Below, one piece after another: positions 53,125 to 61,702 of a stretch of DNA of 64,000 nucleotides (positions within the stretch are counted from its first letter, which is position 1; each line of letters starts with the position of its first letter). The stretch lies in NCBI RefSeq assembly GCF_003339845.1, contig NZ_PPTR01000001.1:186001-250000 (forward strand), given 5' to 3'. The notes beneath the pieces were generated by a model that saw only the letters and a program-made list of their open reading frames with translations, had not been told where the DNA came from and ran no database searches. Source of the stretch: Gordonibacter sp. 28C (GTDB taxonomy: Bacteria > Actinomycetota > Coriobacteriia > Coriobacteriales > Eggerthellaceae). Made by a program: the position numbers and the translations under genes.

Positions 53125-54195
53125 GTGGCAGACAATCAAGATCAGCCCACTCCCGCGCCCGATGCTCCCCAGCCTCAGCAGCCCGAGCCGGTCGGCGCGC
53201 CTTACCCGTCGTCTACGCCGCCTCCCCCCGCCCCGGGTCAGGAACCGCCTGCGCAGCCTTATGCGCAGCCTCAGCCGACAGCGCCCGGCCAACCCGTGAA
53301 CCTCAACGGCCAGCCGGTGAACCCGTACGGCCAGCCCATGCCCGGTTACTACCAGCAGCCTCCGGTGAAAAGCGGCAAGGCCACGGCCGCGTTGGTGTGC
53401 GGTATCTTCGCCATCTTGCTAGCCGGGACTATTCTGCCCAGCATCATTTTGGGCATCGTCGCCATCGTGCTTGCGGTGAAGGCCGTGAAGGAGGCCGGCA
53501 AGGACGGCAAGGCCACGGGCGGCAAAGTGTGCGGCATCATCGGCATCGTGCTGTCCGTGTTGTCGTTCATCCTGTACATGGTTATCGGTTTCGGCGCGCT
53601 TGCCTACGTGGCCGCCCACCCCGATGCGGTCACGGTGACGAACAACGGCTCCTCCTACTCGGATTCGAGTTCGTACTTCGAGAAGACCGAAGACGAGAAG
53701 CAGGCGGAAGCGGCGGTTCAAACCGAACTCGACAAGCTGAAGAACGAGGATGCGGCGTTCGTGCAGAAGCTGGCGACCGATCTTGACGCCGAGTTCTCGG
53801 CCAGCTCCGGCTACAGCCTCTCCGAGCTGGGCGTCGACCCTGTGGCGTTCGCCCAGTGGCTGCTCGCCGACTTCGATTACGAACTCGACGGCGCATACAC
53901 GTACAGCGACGATACGGGCGCCGTGTACGCCGACGTGACCATGCGCGACGCGTACGCCTTCGCGTCCACGTTCATGGTCGACGCGCAGGCTTTCGCCAAT
54001 TCCGTCGAGGCCGGATCTATGGACGAAGCCGCCGTGAAGGCCAAGCTCGGCGAGTTGTTCAAAGCCGCCATGGACAAAACCACGGACATGACCGACAACT
54101 ACGTCAGCCTCGACCTGACCAAGAAGGACGGTGCATGGACCGTCGACGAGGAGTCGTGGTCCGACGAGATGAGCTATCTGTTCGGCACGATCTAG
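53125..54195 (+). CDS. DUF4190-type membrane protein with Pro/Gln-rich N-terminus
   Basis: 356 residues from the GTG at 53125 behind GAGAGGAA; a start at 53086 is less supported. Residues 1-85 are Pro/Gln-rich (PYGQPMPGYYQQP) and disordered. Two hydrophobic helices (about 93-120 and 138-168) flank the loop KEAGKDGKATGGKVCGI, the DUF4190 signature. The remaining ~180 residues are acidic, probably extracytoplasmic, and have no recognised fold. Similar proteins are common in Coriobacteriia and actinobacteria, with unknown function. Single gene. Confidence 0.75.
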   Translation: MADNQDQPTPAPDAPQPQQPEPVGAPYPSSTPPPPAPGQEPPAQPYAQPQPTAPGQPVNLNGQPVNPYGQPMPGYYQQPPVKSGKATAALVCGIFAILLAGTILPSIILGIVAIVLAVKAVKEAGKDGKATGGKVCGIIGIVLSVLSFILYMVIGFGALAYVAAHPDAVTVTNNGSSYSDSSSYFEKTEDEKQAEAAVQTELDKLKNEDAAFVQKLATDLDAEFSASSGYSLSELGVDPVAFAQWLLADFDYELDGAYTYSDDTGAVYADVTMRDAYAFASTFMVDAQAFANSVEAGSMDEAAVKAKLGELFKAAMDKTTDMTDNYVSLDLTKKDGAWTVDEESWSDEMSYLFGTI

Positions 54196-54237
54196 TTCGT
54201 ACCGAACCGGCGTCCGCCGGCAAACTGCGTATAAGGG

Positions 54238-54268
54238 AAAGCGGGTCCATCGCGGCCCGCTTTCTTGC
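54238..54268 (+). terminator. Terminator of the DUF4190 gene
   Basis: 8-bp arms aaagcggg/cccgcttt with a 10-base loop, followed by cttgcg. The A-run before and T-run within the arms support Rho-independent action. Confidence 0.65.
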
Positions 54269-54324
54269 GTTCACGGCAAACCACGAGCAAGCCCATCATT
54301 AATAATCGGGAAACATCTTCTTAA

Positions 54325-54375
54325 GAAACATTCAAGGTAGCGAGCATTGCTATTAATGTTTCAAGTTTGTAATCT
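54325..54375 (+). promoter_or_regulatory. Promoter and dyad operator of the DMSO-reductase-family operon
   Basis: TTGCTA (54347-54352), 17 bases, TAATCT (54370-54375) is a weak promoter. An inverted repeat gaaacatt (54325-54332) / aatgtttc (54355-54362) straddles the -35, a good place for an activator such as the response regulator encoded at the end of the operon. Confidence 0.4.
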
Positions 54376-54435
54376 CGCAGGTAGACACGGAACGTGTCGA
54401 TTCTCTAGGGGGAGATTCAAGCAAGAGGAGGAAAG

Positions 54436-57063
54436 ATGGCGAACTACGTGGAGAAGGTTCGGCAGTCTTCGACGATGAGCCGAAGGGGATTCGTCAAAGC
54501 GGGCGCCGCGGCCACGGCTGCGCTGGCCGTGGGCGGAGGCTTGGTCGGGTGCGCCGCAAAAGAAAAGCCGGAGAAGAAGGACGACCAACCCGAGGTCGTG
54601 ACGAGGAACATCACCGAGGGCCAGTGGGTGACGGCGGCGTGCTGGCACAACTGCGGCGGCCGATGCGTTAACAAGGCGCTGGTGAAGGACGGGGTCGTCA
54701 TTCGCCAGAAGACCGACGACACGCATGAGGATTCTCCCGATTATCCCCAGCAAAGGGCGTGCGTGCGCGGACGCGCGCAGCGCAACCACGTGCTTGCGGC
54801 CGACCGGTTGAAGTACCCCATGAAGCGCAAGAGCTGGCAGCCTGGTGGCGGCGAGAACGCCCATGGCGACATGCGCGGCAAAGACGAGTGGGAGCGCATC
54901 AGCTGGGACGAAGCCTACGACTACATAGCCGACGAGGTCAAGCGCATCGTCGACCAGCACGGCAACCGCGCGCTGTTCGCCGACGGCGGCGAGGTTTCGA
55001 AGTTCCTGAGCCTGTACGGCGGCTACATCGGTCACTGGGGCACCACGTCGCGCGGCGCATGGACCTACACGCCGGGCGTGGTGGGCATTTCGCCGCAACC
55101 CGACGAGGGCATCAACGACCGCTTGGACATGCGCAACAGCGACACGGTGGTGATGTTCGGAACGAACCCCGCATGGTCGTCGGCCGGCAATCCGGCGTAC
55201 CACTTGCTTCAAATCAAGAAGGCGGGCGCGAAGTTCGTGGCCGTCGATCCCTTCTACAACGACTCGTACGCCCTCGTCGATGCCGAATGGATTCCCTGTC
55301 GCCCCTCGACCGATATGGCGCTGTTCCTGGGCATTGCGAACGCCATGCTCGAGATGGACGCGGAGAAGCAGCTTGTCGATTGGGACTATCTCAACACCCA
55401 TACGGTCGGTTTCGACGCGGACCACATGCCCGAGGGCGAGGACCCCAACGGCAACTTCAAGGACTACGTGTTGGGAACGTTCGACGGCACCCCGAAGACG
55501 CCGGAATGGGCTTCGAGCATATGCGGCGCCAGCCCTGAGAACATCCGGTATTTGGCCGAGCTCATCGGCAAGAACAACAAGGTCAGCATTTTGCTGGCAT
55601 GGGCGTCGGCCCGCACGCACAACGCGGACTGCCTGCCCCAGCTCGTCATGACGCTGGGAGCCATGGGCGGGCACTTCGGCAAGTCGGGCCATATGTGCGG
55701 TCTTTCGTGCCATTCCCGCTCGTTCAGCGGCGGCGCCTACTTGGTGGGTGCCGGCAAGGACGGCCTCCCCTCGATAAAGAACCCGCTCTCGGGCACGGAG
55801 AACATCAACGACACCGAGCTCTGGAACGCCATCTCGGACGGATCGTACACCTACGCCGGCGCTTCCACCAAAAAGGTGCCCGGTGAGGCGCGCGACGTGG
55901 ATATCAAGCTTATCTACCATGACAGCATGAACGCCAAGCTGCAAACCATCGAGGGGCAGACGAAGGGCATCGAGGCCCATCGCAAGGTCGACCTCGTGGT
56001 CACGCACTCGCTGTTCATGACGACGAACGCGAACTACTCCGACATCGTGCTTCCCATCGAATCGTATTGGGAGAAGGAAGGCGGCTTCCTGCAGGGCAAC
56101 CGCGAAGCCCTGATCTACCACACGAAGGTCATCGACCGTATGTACGAGTGCCTTTCCGACGAGGAGATCGCCACGGAGATCGGGAAGCGTCTGGGCCTCG
56201 ACCCGCAGGAAGTGTATCCGATAGACGTGAAACAGCGGCTGTTCAACCAGTTCGTGGACGCGTACGTCGTGAACGAGGCGGGCGAGAAGGGCAAGCTGGT
56301 CACGATAACCGCCGACGACATCGCCGAGTGGGGCTGCGAGGGCGAGCCGCAAGAAGGCGCCATCGCGATGAAGGAACTCATCGAAACGGGCATCTACCAG
56401 ATTCCCCGCAGCGAGGGAGACGGCTACGGGTCCATCGCCTACGAGAAGTTCGTGGCAGATCCGGTGGCGAACCCGCTCGAAACCGCAAGCGGAAAGCAGG
56501 AAATCTACTCCAAGGCCCTGCGCGATTCCATCAACGCCATCGGTTACAGCAAAATCGAGGCCATTCCCACGTACATTCCGCCGCAAGAGGGCTACGAGGC
56601 CACGTTCAAGGACTTCGCCGGAGGCGTCAAGGGCGATTACCCCTTCCAGCTCTACAACCCCCATTACCTCCGCCGCTCCCACACCGTGTTCGACAACGTG
56701 TCCTGGCTGAGGGAAACCTGGCACAACCCGGTGTTCCTGAACGCCGAGGACGCGAAGGCGAAGGGAATCGCCGACGGCGACACCGTGCTGCTGACGAGCC
56801 CCCATGGCAAGTGCCTGCGCGTGGCCAGCCTCAGCAACCGTTTCATACCCGGCGTTGTCGGCCTGCCCCACGGCGCTTGGGTGGATATGGACGAGTCGAC
56901 CGGCATCGACCGCGCCGGTTCGGACAACATCCTCACCGGCCAGATCCAGTCGGGCCAAGGCGTTTCGGGTTGGAACACCTGCATCTGCAACATCGAGAAG
57001 TACAGCGAAGCCCTGACGCCGGACGCCGAATTGCCCGCGCGCATTCCCGCGGCGCAGAACTAG
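54436..57063 (+). CDS. Molybdopterin oxidoreductase, DMSO reductase family catalytic subunit
   Basis: 875 residues. A Tat signal occupies residues 14-45 (MSRRGFVKAGAAATAALAVG), ending near GLVGC. The FS0 [4Fe-4S] ligands are C69, C73, C77 and C109 (CWHNCGGRCV ... CVRGR). The bis-MGD domains follow with MFGTNPAWSSAGNPAY, GAMGGHFGKSGHMCG and the C-terminal dinucleotide-binding domain near GVSGWNTCICNIEKY. It reduces a small S-oxide, N-oxide or other organic acceptor outside the membrane, or oxidises one; the substrate is not readable. ATG at 54436 follows AGAGGAGGAAAG. It leads the operon with the Fe-S subunit 15 bases downstream. Confidence 0.92.
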   Translation: MANYVEKVRQSSTMSRRGFVKAGAAATAALAVGGGLVGCAAKEKPEKKDDQPEVVTRNITEGQWVTAACWHNCGGRCVNKALVKDGVVIRQKTDDTHEDSPDYPQQRACVRGRAQRNHVLAADRLKYPMKRKSWQPGGGENAHGDMRGKDEWERISWDEAYDYIADEVKRIVDQHGNRALFADGGEVSKFLSLYGGYIGHWGTTSRGAWTYTPGVVGISPQPDEGINDRLDMRNSDTVVMFGTNPAWSSAGNPAYHLLQIKKAGAKFVAVDPFYNDSYALVDAEWIPCRPSTDMALFLGIANAMLEMDAEKQLVDWDYLNTHTVGFDADHMPEGEDPNGNFKDYVLGTFDGTPKTPEWASSICGASPENIRYLAELIGKNNKVSILLAWASARTHNADCLPQLVMTLGAMGGHFGKSGHMCGLSCHSRSFSGGAYLVGAGKDGLPSIKNPLSGTENINDTELWNAISDGSYTYAGASTKKVPGEARDVDIKLIYHDSMNAKLQTIEGQTKGIEAHRKVDLVVTHSLFMTTNANYSDIVLPIESYWEKEGGFLQGNREALIYHTKVIDRMYECLSDEEIATEIGKRLGLDPQEVYPIDVKQRLFNQFVDAYVVNEAGEKGKLVTITADDIAEWGCEGEPQEGAIAMKELIETGIYQIPRSEGDGYGSIAYEKFVADPVANPLETASGKQEIYSKALRDSINAIGYSKIEAIPTYIPPQEGYEATFKDFAGGVKGDYPFQLYNPHYLRRSHTVFDNVSWLRETWHNPVFLNAEDAKAKGIADGDTVLLTSPHGKCLRVASLSNRFIPGVVGLPHGAWVDMDESTGIDRAGSDNILTGQIQSGQGVSGWNTCICNIEKYSEALTPDAELPARIPAAQN

Positions 57064-57078
57064 AGAGGGTGACTGAAG

Positions 57079-57651
57079 ATGAGGCAAGGATTTTACTTCA
57101 ACATGGAAGCCTGCATCGGCTGCAGGACCTGCCAGGTTGCGTGCAAGGACAAAAACGATCTCGAAGCCGGTATATTTTTCCGTCAGGCGACCGATTACGA
57201 GGCGGGAACCTATCCCGACGTGCATCCCTATCATTATTCGGGTTCGTGCAACCACTGCGAGAAGCCGGAATGCGTGGCGGTCTGTCCGAACGCAGCCATG
57301 TACATCGACGAGGAAGACGGCACGGTGCAGCATGACGACGAGAAGTGCATCGGGTGCGAGTACTGCGTGAAAGCCTGTCCCTACGGCGTTCCGAAGTACA
57401 TCCCGTCCCTCAAGCGCACGCACAAGTGCGACGCATGCAAGCCGCTGCGTGAGAACGGCGAGAACCCGGCCTGCGTCGCGGCCTGTCCCATGCGGGCGCT
57501 CGAGTTCGGTCCCATCGACGAGCTGCGCGCCGCCCATCCCGACGCGGTGAACCAGATCGCCATCCTGCCCGAGCCCAAGACGGAGCCCTCGGTGGCGATC
57601 CAAGCCAAACCGGCGGCGCTCGAAACCGCATACACCCCTCTGACCTTCTGA
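57079..57651 (+). CDS. DmsB-like four-cluster ferredoxin subunit
   Basis: 190 residues. Four Cys groups are visible: ACIGCRTCQVACKD, CNHCEKPECVAVCP, KCIGCEYCVKACPYG and CDACKPLRENGENPACVAACP. This is the electron-transfer subunit of the molybdoenzyme upstream, carried out with it by Tat hitch-hiking since it has no signal of its own. ATG at 57079 follows GAGGGTGA. No membrane-anchor (DmsC/NrfD) gene follows, so the electron donor is either another anchor or a soluble carrier. Confidence 0.93.
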   Translation: MRQGFYFNMEACIGCRTCQVACKDKNDLEAGIFFRQATDYEAGTYPDVHPYHYSGSCNHCEKPECVAVCPNAAMYIDEEDGTVQHDDEKCIGCEYCVKACPYGVPKYIPSLKRTHKCDACKPLRENGENPACVAACPMRALEFGPIDELRAAHPDAVNQIAILPEPKTEPSVAIQAKPAALETAYTPLTF

Positions 57652-57664
57652 GTTTCCCGACAAG

Positions 57665-57702
57665 GGGCCGCAGCAAAACCCTCCCTCCCTTTGCTGCGGC
57701 CC
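57665..57702 (+). other. Strong intercistronic hairpin between Fe-S subunit and chaperone
   Basis: Perfect 13-bp arms gggccgcagcaaa (57665-57677) and its complement (57690-57702), 12-base loop, no T-run. It likely reduces expression of the chaperone and sensor genes relative to the structural subunits, or protects the 3' end of the upstream message. Confidence 0.6.
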
Positions 57703-57730
57703 TGCGTCCCGGATGAGGAGATGTTTCCCT

Positions 57731-58405
57731 ATGGCTAACGACGAAGCGGTTGCCCTGCTGCTGGTCAATCGCAGTTTTCTCTATGCATACTTGAGCCGTG
57801 CGTTTGCGACCGAGCCCGACGAGGCTTTTCTTGCCGTCGTCTCGGACGCCCACACCCAAGAGGAATGCTCGTTGCTGGACGACGAGCGAGGCGAGGGAGC
57901 CTTGTTGCAGCGCGGTATCGCCGCATTGGCCGCCGAGGGCTCCGGTGCGCTTGAGCAGCTGCGCGGCGAATACACGAAGCTGCTCATCGGGCCGGGGAAG
58001 CTGCCGGCTCCGCCATGGGAGTCGGTGTTCGTCTCCGGCGAGCCGCTTTTGTTCCAGAAAAGCACCTTGGCCGTGCGCGAGGCGTACCGTGCGGCCGGAT
58101 TCCAGGCGGTCGGCTATCCGCACGAGGCCGACGACCATCTTGCCATCGAACTCGCGTTCATGGAGGCGCTTGCGGACCGCATGGGCGAGGCCTATGCCGA
58201 AGCCGACGGTGCCCACGTGGGGGAGCTTGCGCGCATCCAGCTCGATTTCCTGCAGAACCATCTTCTCGTGTGGGTGAAATCGTTCGCTGACCAGCTGCGC
58301 GCCTATGGTAAGGTAAGCTCTTTCTACCCGTCGTTCGCGGCGTTGGCCGCGCTGGTGTGCGCGCGCGACGTCGACGTGCTGGAGGAGCTGCTGTCCCTGG
58401 AGTGA
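57731..58405 (+). CDS. TorD/DmsD-family molybdoenzyme chaperone
   Basis: 224 residues from the ATG at 57731 with GAGGAG upstream. All-helical, with the family signature LLIGPGKLPAPPWESVF near residues 83-99 and the later HEADDHLAIELAFM block. It should bind the Tat signal of the catalytic subunit and hold it until the Mo cofactor is inserted. Its place directly after the two reductase subunits supports a dedicated role. The kinase gene starts 36 bases downstream. Confidence 0.9.
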   Translation: MANDEAVALLLVNRSFLYAYLSRAFATEPDEAFLAVVSDAHTQEECSLLDDERGEGALLQRGIAALAAEGSGALEQLRGEYTKLLIGPGKLPAPPWESVFVSGEPLLFQKSTLAVREAYRAAGFQAVGYPHEADDHLAIELAFMEALADRMGEAYAEADGAHVGELARIQLDFLQNHLLVWVKSFADQLRAYGKVSSFYPSFAALAALVCARDVDVLEELLSLE

Positions 58406-58441
58406 GGACGCGCCACGACGCCAGAGGGGGAGGGGAGCGTC

Positions 58442-60106
58442 ATGGGGAACATCAAGCTGAAGACGAAGTTCGCGGGACTGATCATCGCGCTGATAGCCAT
58501 CTCCTTGGTGGCGAACCTCGCATGGACGTCCGAGAACAAGCGCGCCCAGATGGAGAACGAGCTGCGCGAGAAGGGCATGGTGCTCACGCAGCAGATGGAC
58601 GCCGTGTGGGAGTTCATGGCGTCGAACCAGTACCGCCTCGAGCAGATATCCTATACGGAAGACGGCGTGTACCAAGGGCTGCACTGCGCCATCGTGGGCC
58701 GCAGCATCGGCCAGCTGTTCACCTCGCAGTCCTCCTACACCACGCGCTTCGTGAACTTCAACCCGCGCAACGCCTCCGACCAGCCCGACGAGTTCGAGGC
58801 CGTCGCGCTCGACGCGTTCTACGCAGACCCCGAATGTCGCGAGTACTACCAGATCACCGAGTTCCAAGGCGAAGAGGTGTTCCGCTATTCGGCCCCCATG
58901 CGCATCGAGGAGAACTGCCTCGACTGCCACGGCGAGCCGGCGGGCGAGATCGACGTGACCGGTTACGCCAAGGAAGGGTGGAAGAACGGCGACGTGGGCG
59001 GTGCCATCAGCATCGTCATTCCGCTCGACGTGTACATGGACAGCGAGAAGAACGCCGTGGTCCAGGACGTCATCTTCTTCGGCGGCATGCTGGTCGTGTG
59101 CCTGGTCATCATCTACCTGGCGCTCACCTACCTCGTCACGCGCCCCCTGCAGAAGATCCAGGCGGGCGTCGAGCGCATCCAGACGGGCGATCTGGACGTG
59201 GAGCTCGCGCACACCGAGTCGTCGCGCGAGATGAACACGCTCATGACCGAGTTCAACGAGATGGCCCACGAACTGGCCGGCATCTACAACAACCTCGAAA
59301 CGCAGGTGCAGGACCGCACCGCCCAGTTGGCCCAGGCGAACGCCGTGCTCGAGCGGCAGCGCGCCCAACTGGAAGAGGCCAACGAGCGGCTGCGCGACGA
59401 GAACCGCTACAAGTCGGAGTTCCTAGCCATGATGAGCCACGAGCTGCGCACGCCCCTCACGTCCATCATCGCGTTCACGGAGCTGTTGAACCGCAACAGC
59501 GACCCCGCCGACGAGAAGGAAGCGGAAACGCGGCGCGAGATAGAGGCGAACAGCCGCGCGCTGCTGCTCATGATCAACGACATACTGGAAATGAGTCGGC
59601 TCGACGCCGGCAGAATAGAGATGAACATGGAAACGGTAGACCTGGGCGACGTCGTCGGCATGGTCCAAGCCGTGGTGCAGCCGCTAGCGAACCGCAAGGA
59701 CATCGCGTTCGTCTGCGACATCGATCCGGACGTGCCGTTGGTTACGGCCGATTTCGAAAAACTGCGCCACGTGCTCGAGAACCTCTGCGGCAATGCGGTG
59801 AAGTTCACGCTGGAGGGCGGTACCGTGCGCCTGTCCATCAGCTACCATCCCGAATGCGGGCAGGTGTGGATGCGCGTGGCGGACACGGGCATCGGCATCG
59901 CGAAGAAAGACCAGCGGCGCATCTTCGATCGCTTCGTGCAAGCGGACTCGTCGGCATCGCGCAGCTACAACGGCACGGGCTTGGGGCTGTCGCTGGCGAA
60001 GGAGTACGCCGAGATGCACGGGGGCACCATCTCGGTGGAGAGCGAACCGGGGGGCGGCAGCGTGTTCACGGTGCGCATACCGGTGGATGGCGTGGATTGC
60101 GGCTGA
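58442..60106 (+). CDS. Haem-c-binding sensor histidine kinase (Tll0287/DUF3365-type sensor)
   Basis: 554 residues. TM1 (about 10-28) is followed by an extracytoplasmic domain of ~170 residues with a covalent haem c motif, C159-L-D-C162-H163, in the IEENCLDCHGEPAG context typical of Tll0287-like (DUF3365) domains. TM2 (about 200-222), HAMP and a coiled coil follow, then HisKA with H333 in MSHELRTPL and an ATPase with NLCGNAVKFTLEGG and GTGLGLSLAKE. It should sense redox state or a ligand such as the reductase substrate or NO/O2 at the membrane surface and phosphorylate the next gene's product. ATG at 58442 follows GGGGAGGGGAG. Confidence 0.92.
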   Translation: MGNIKLKTKFAGLIIALIAISLVANLAWTSENKRAQMENELREKGMVLTQQMDAVWEFMASNQYRLEQISYTEDGVYQGLHCAIVGRSIGQLFTSQSSYTTRFVNFNPRNASDQPDEFEAVALDAFYADPECREYYQITEFQGEEVFRYSAPMRIEENCLDCHGEPAGEIDVTGYAKEGWKNGDVGGAISIVIPLDVYMDSEKNAVVQDVIFFGGMLVVCLVIIYLALTYLVTRPLQKIQAGVERIQTGDLDVELAHTESSREMNTLMTEFNEMAHELAGIYNNLETQVQDRTAQLAQANAVLERQRAQLEEANERLRDENRYKSEFLAMMSHELRTPLTSIIAFTELLNRNSDPADEKEAETRREIEANSRALLLMINDILEMSRLDAGRIEMNMETVDLGDVVGMVQAVVQPLANRKDIAFVCDIDPDVPLVTADFEKLRHVLENLCGNAVKFTLEGGTVRLSISYHPECGQVWMRVADTGIGIAKKDQRRIFDRFVQADSSASRSYNGTGLGLSLAKEYAEMHGGTISVESEPGGGSVFTVRIPVDGVDCG

Positions 60107-60156
60107 GCGCGATGAGGTTGCGGGCGGGGCGCGTTGAACGAGGCGAAGGGGGACGT

Positions 60157-60870
60157 ATGGCGAATGCGGCGAAAGTGATGCTCATCGATGACGACGAGAG
60201 CCTGCACGTGCTCATGAGGCGCATCGTGGAGGATGCGGGTTACGCGTTTTGCGCGGCGTTCGACGGCGAGGAGGGCCTTGCCGTGCTCGCCGCCGAGAAG
60301 CCCGATCTGCTGCTGCTCGACGTGATGATGCCGGGCATGAACGGCTTCGACGTGTGCCGCCGCATGCGCGAGGACGGCCGGCGCATTCCCATCGTGTTCC
60401 TGTCGGCGAAGGGCGACATCGTGGACAAGAGCATCGGCTTCAAGGCCGGCGGCGACGACTACGTGGTGAAGCCGTTCAGCCCCGATGAGCTGCTGCTGCG
60501 CATCGAAGCGCATCTGCGCCGCCACAAGGAAGACCTCTCGTTCGCGAAGGCCGTGAACCGCGAGGGCAGCTCTTCGACGGGCGATTTGGAGGTGTTCTTC
60601 AACCAATACGAGGTGCGTCTGCGCGGGCAGAAGGTCGATCTCACGGCCAAGAAGTTCGAGATCCTGGCGCTTCTGGCGGCCAACCCCGGCCAGGTGTTCA
60701 CGCGCGCGCAGATATTCGCGCACATCTGGGGCGAGGACAGCGAGGTGGACGAGAGCAGCATCACCGTGTTCATGCGCAAGATACGCGAGAAGATCGAGGA
60801 CAACCCGTCCCAGCCCCAGTACCTGCTCACCGTGTGGCGCGTGGGCTACAAGTTCGCCGAGCGCCGGTAG
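60157..60870 (+). CDS. OmpR/PhoB-family response regulator of the haem-c sensor
   Basis: 237 residues from the ATG at 60157 behind AAGGGGGAC. The receiver has MLIDDDESL, D55 in LLLLDVMMPG and DDYVVKPFSPDELL. The winged helix spans about 140-235 with VDESSITVFMRKIREKIEDN and ends WRVGYKFAE. It lies 50 bases after the kinase gene and probably regulates the molybdoenzyme operon it closes, perhaps at the dyad near 54325-54362. A hairpin follows. Confidence 0.93.
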   Translation: MANAAKVMLIDDDESLHVLMRRIVEDAGYAFCAAFDGEEGLAVLAAEKPDLLLLDVMMPGMNGFDVCRRMREDGRRIPIVFLSAKGDIVDKSIGFKAGGDDYVVKPFSPDELLLRIEAHLRRHKEDLSFAKAVNREGSSSTGDLEVFFNQYEVRLRGQKVDLTAKKFEILALLAANPGQVFTRAQIFAHIWGEDSEVDESSITVFMRKIREKIEDNPSQPQYLLTVWRVGYKFAERR

Positions 60871-60873
60871 GCG

Positions 60874-60906
60874 CACAGGTTCGGTCGCGTTCGGGCGGAA
60901 CCTGTG
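60874..60906 (+). terminator. Hairpin at the end of the reductase operon
   Basis: 9-bp arms cacaggttc/gaacctgtg with a 15-base loop; no T-run, so strength is uncertain. Confidence 0.4.
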
Positions 60907-60966
60907 GAGGGAAGCTGTTTTCCCGCCCGCGTTCGCAAAGTTCAGCTACGACCGGCGGTTGGTCGC

Positions 60967-61233
60967 TTACCCTTTGTTCTTGGGAACGATGCGATCCTCG
61001 TCAACGAAGAGCATGCCCAGCTCGATGCCGAGCCCGTCCGCTAGCTTCGATAGCGTGTCGACGGTGGTGTTGAGCCGGCCGAGCTCGATGTCGTTGATGC
61101 TGGTGCGGTCGACTCCGGTCATGAGCGCGAGCCTGCGAATCGACAGGCCTTCGCGCGTCCGGTACGCACGAAGTCGACGGCCCATATCAGGCTTGACGTT
61201 GGGGGTTCCATCGGTTTTCGAGTTGCGCTCCAT
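60967..61233 (-). CDS. Small XRE-family helix-turn-helix protein
   Basis: 88 residues. The HTH_3 core is MGRRLRAYRTREGLSIRRLALMTGVDRTSINDIELGR in parts, residues 17-53, followed by LSKLADGLGIELGMLF. It is divergent from another small XRE protein 94 bases away, so the pair probably regulates itself. The ribosome site is weak. No toxin gene lies next to it. Target unknown. Confidence 0.8.
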   Translation of the reverse strand: MERNSKTDGTPNVKPDMGRRLRAYRTREGLSIRRLALMTGVDRTSINDIELGRLNTTVDTLSKLADGLGIELGMLFVDEDRIVPKNKG

Positions 61234-61327
61234 GGGATCAGCGTATGTTATGATGAAGAAGCGATGGCGGCATATATCCAGTCATAACCGGGGTGTTGCT
61301 CGCGTGGGGGTCTGACGGTAGACGACG

Positions 61328-61597
61328 ATGGCGGTTATCGAAATGCCTATAGTGGTTACTCTGGATAGGGTGATGCGCGAAAAGACGATGTCTTTGAACG
61401 ATCTCGCTGCTAAAGTGGGAATCACGAACGTCAACCTGTCTCACATGAAAGTCGGCAAGATCAGAGCGGTGAGGTTTTCGACGCTGGATCCGTTATGCGA
61501 ATGCCTGGGGTGCCAGCCGGGTGATCTGCTGGCGTTCAAGCCGGCCGAGGATTTGACGGAGGGGGATATCGTGTGCTATCCCGTCGAACTGCGTTGA
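61328..61597 (+). CDS. Small XRE-family (Cro/CI, YozG-like) regulator
   Basis: 89 residues with the compact HTH_26 pattern: LDRVMREKTMSLNDLAAKVGITNVNLSHMKVGK and CECLGCQPGDLLAFKP, in which the central CLGCQPGDLL block is typical of YozG-like regulators. ATG at 61328, ribosome site poor, possibly translated from a short leader. Divergent from the other small HTH gene. No DUF2975 membrane partner, often linked to such regulators, is adjacent. Confidence 0.82.
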   Translation: MAVIEMPIVVTLDRVMREKTMSLNDLAAKVGITNVNLSHMKVGKIRAVRFSTLDPLCECLGCQPGDLLAFKPAEDLTEGDIVCYPVELR

Positions 61598-61702
61598 GTC
61601 GAGCGGGTGTGACGGGTCGCGTGTTTTGAACTCGGAGGCGGAAGCGGGTTCCACCTCCGGCGTTGGTTCTGCTGTGTCGTGCGGTGAAGGTGCCCGCTGG
61701 GG

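Noticed and set aside
54361-57768. 1135-codon minus-strand open frame opposite the molybdoenzyme genes
   Set aside because: GC-rich antisense shadow; composition dominated by His/Arg/Val/Leu, and the plus strand carries complete family motifs.
58357-60156. Upstream extension of the response-regulator frame across the kinase gene
   Set aside because: Out of frame with the kinase and Arg/Ala/Gly-rich; only the part from the ATG at 60157 is a protein.
60967-61597. Toxin-antitoxin module
   Set aside because: Both proteins look like regulators and no toxin-like gene is adjacent.
61631-61660. Hairpin between the small XRE gene and the yqeY-like gene as a terminator
   Set aside because: Arms pair with mismatches and neither strand has a T-run; too weak to list.
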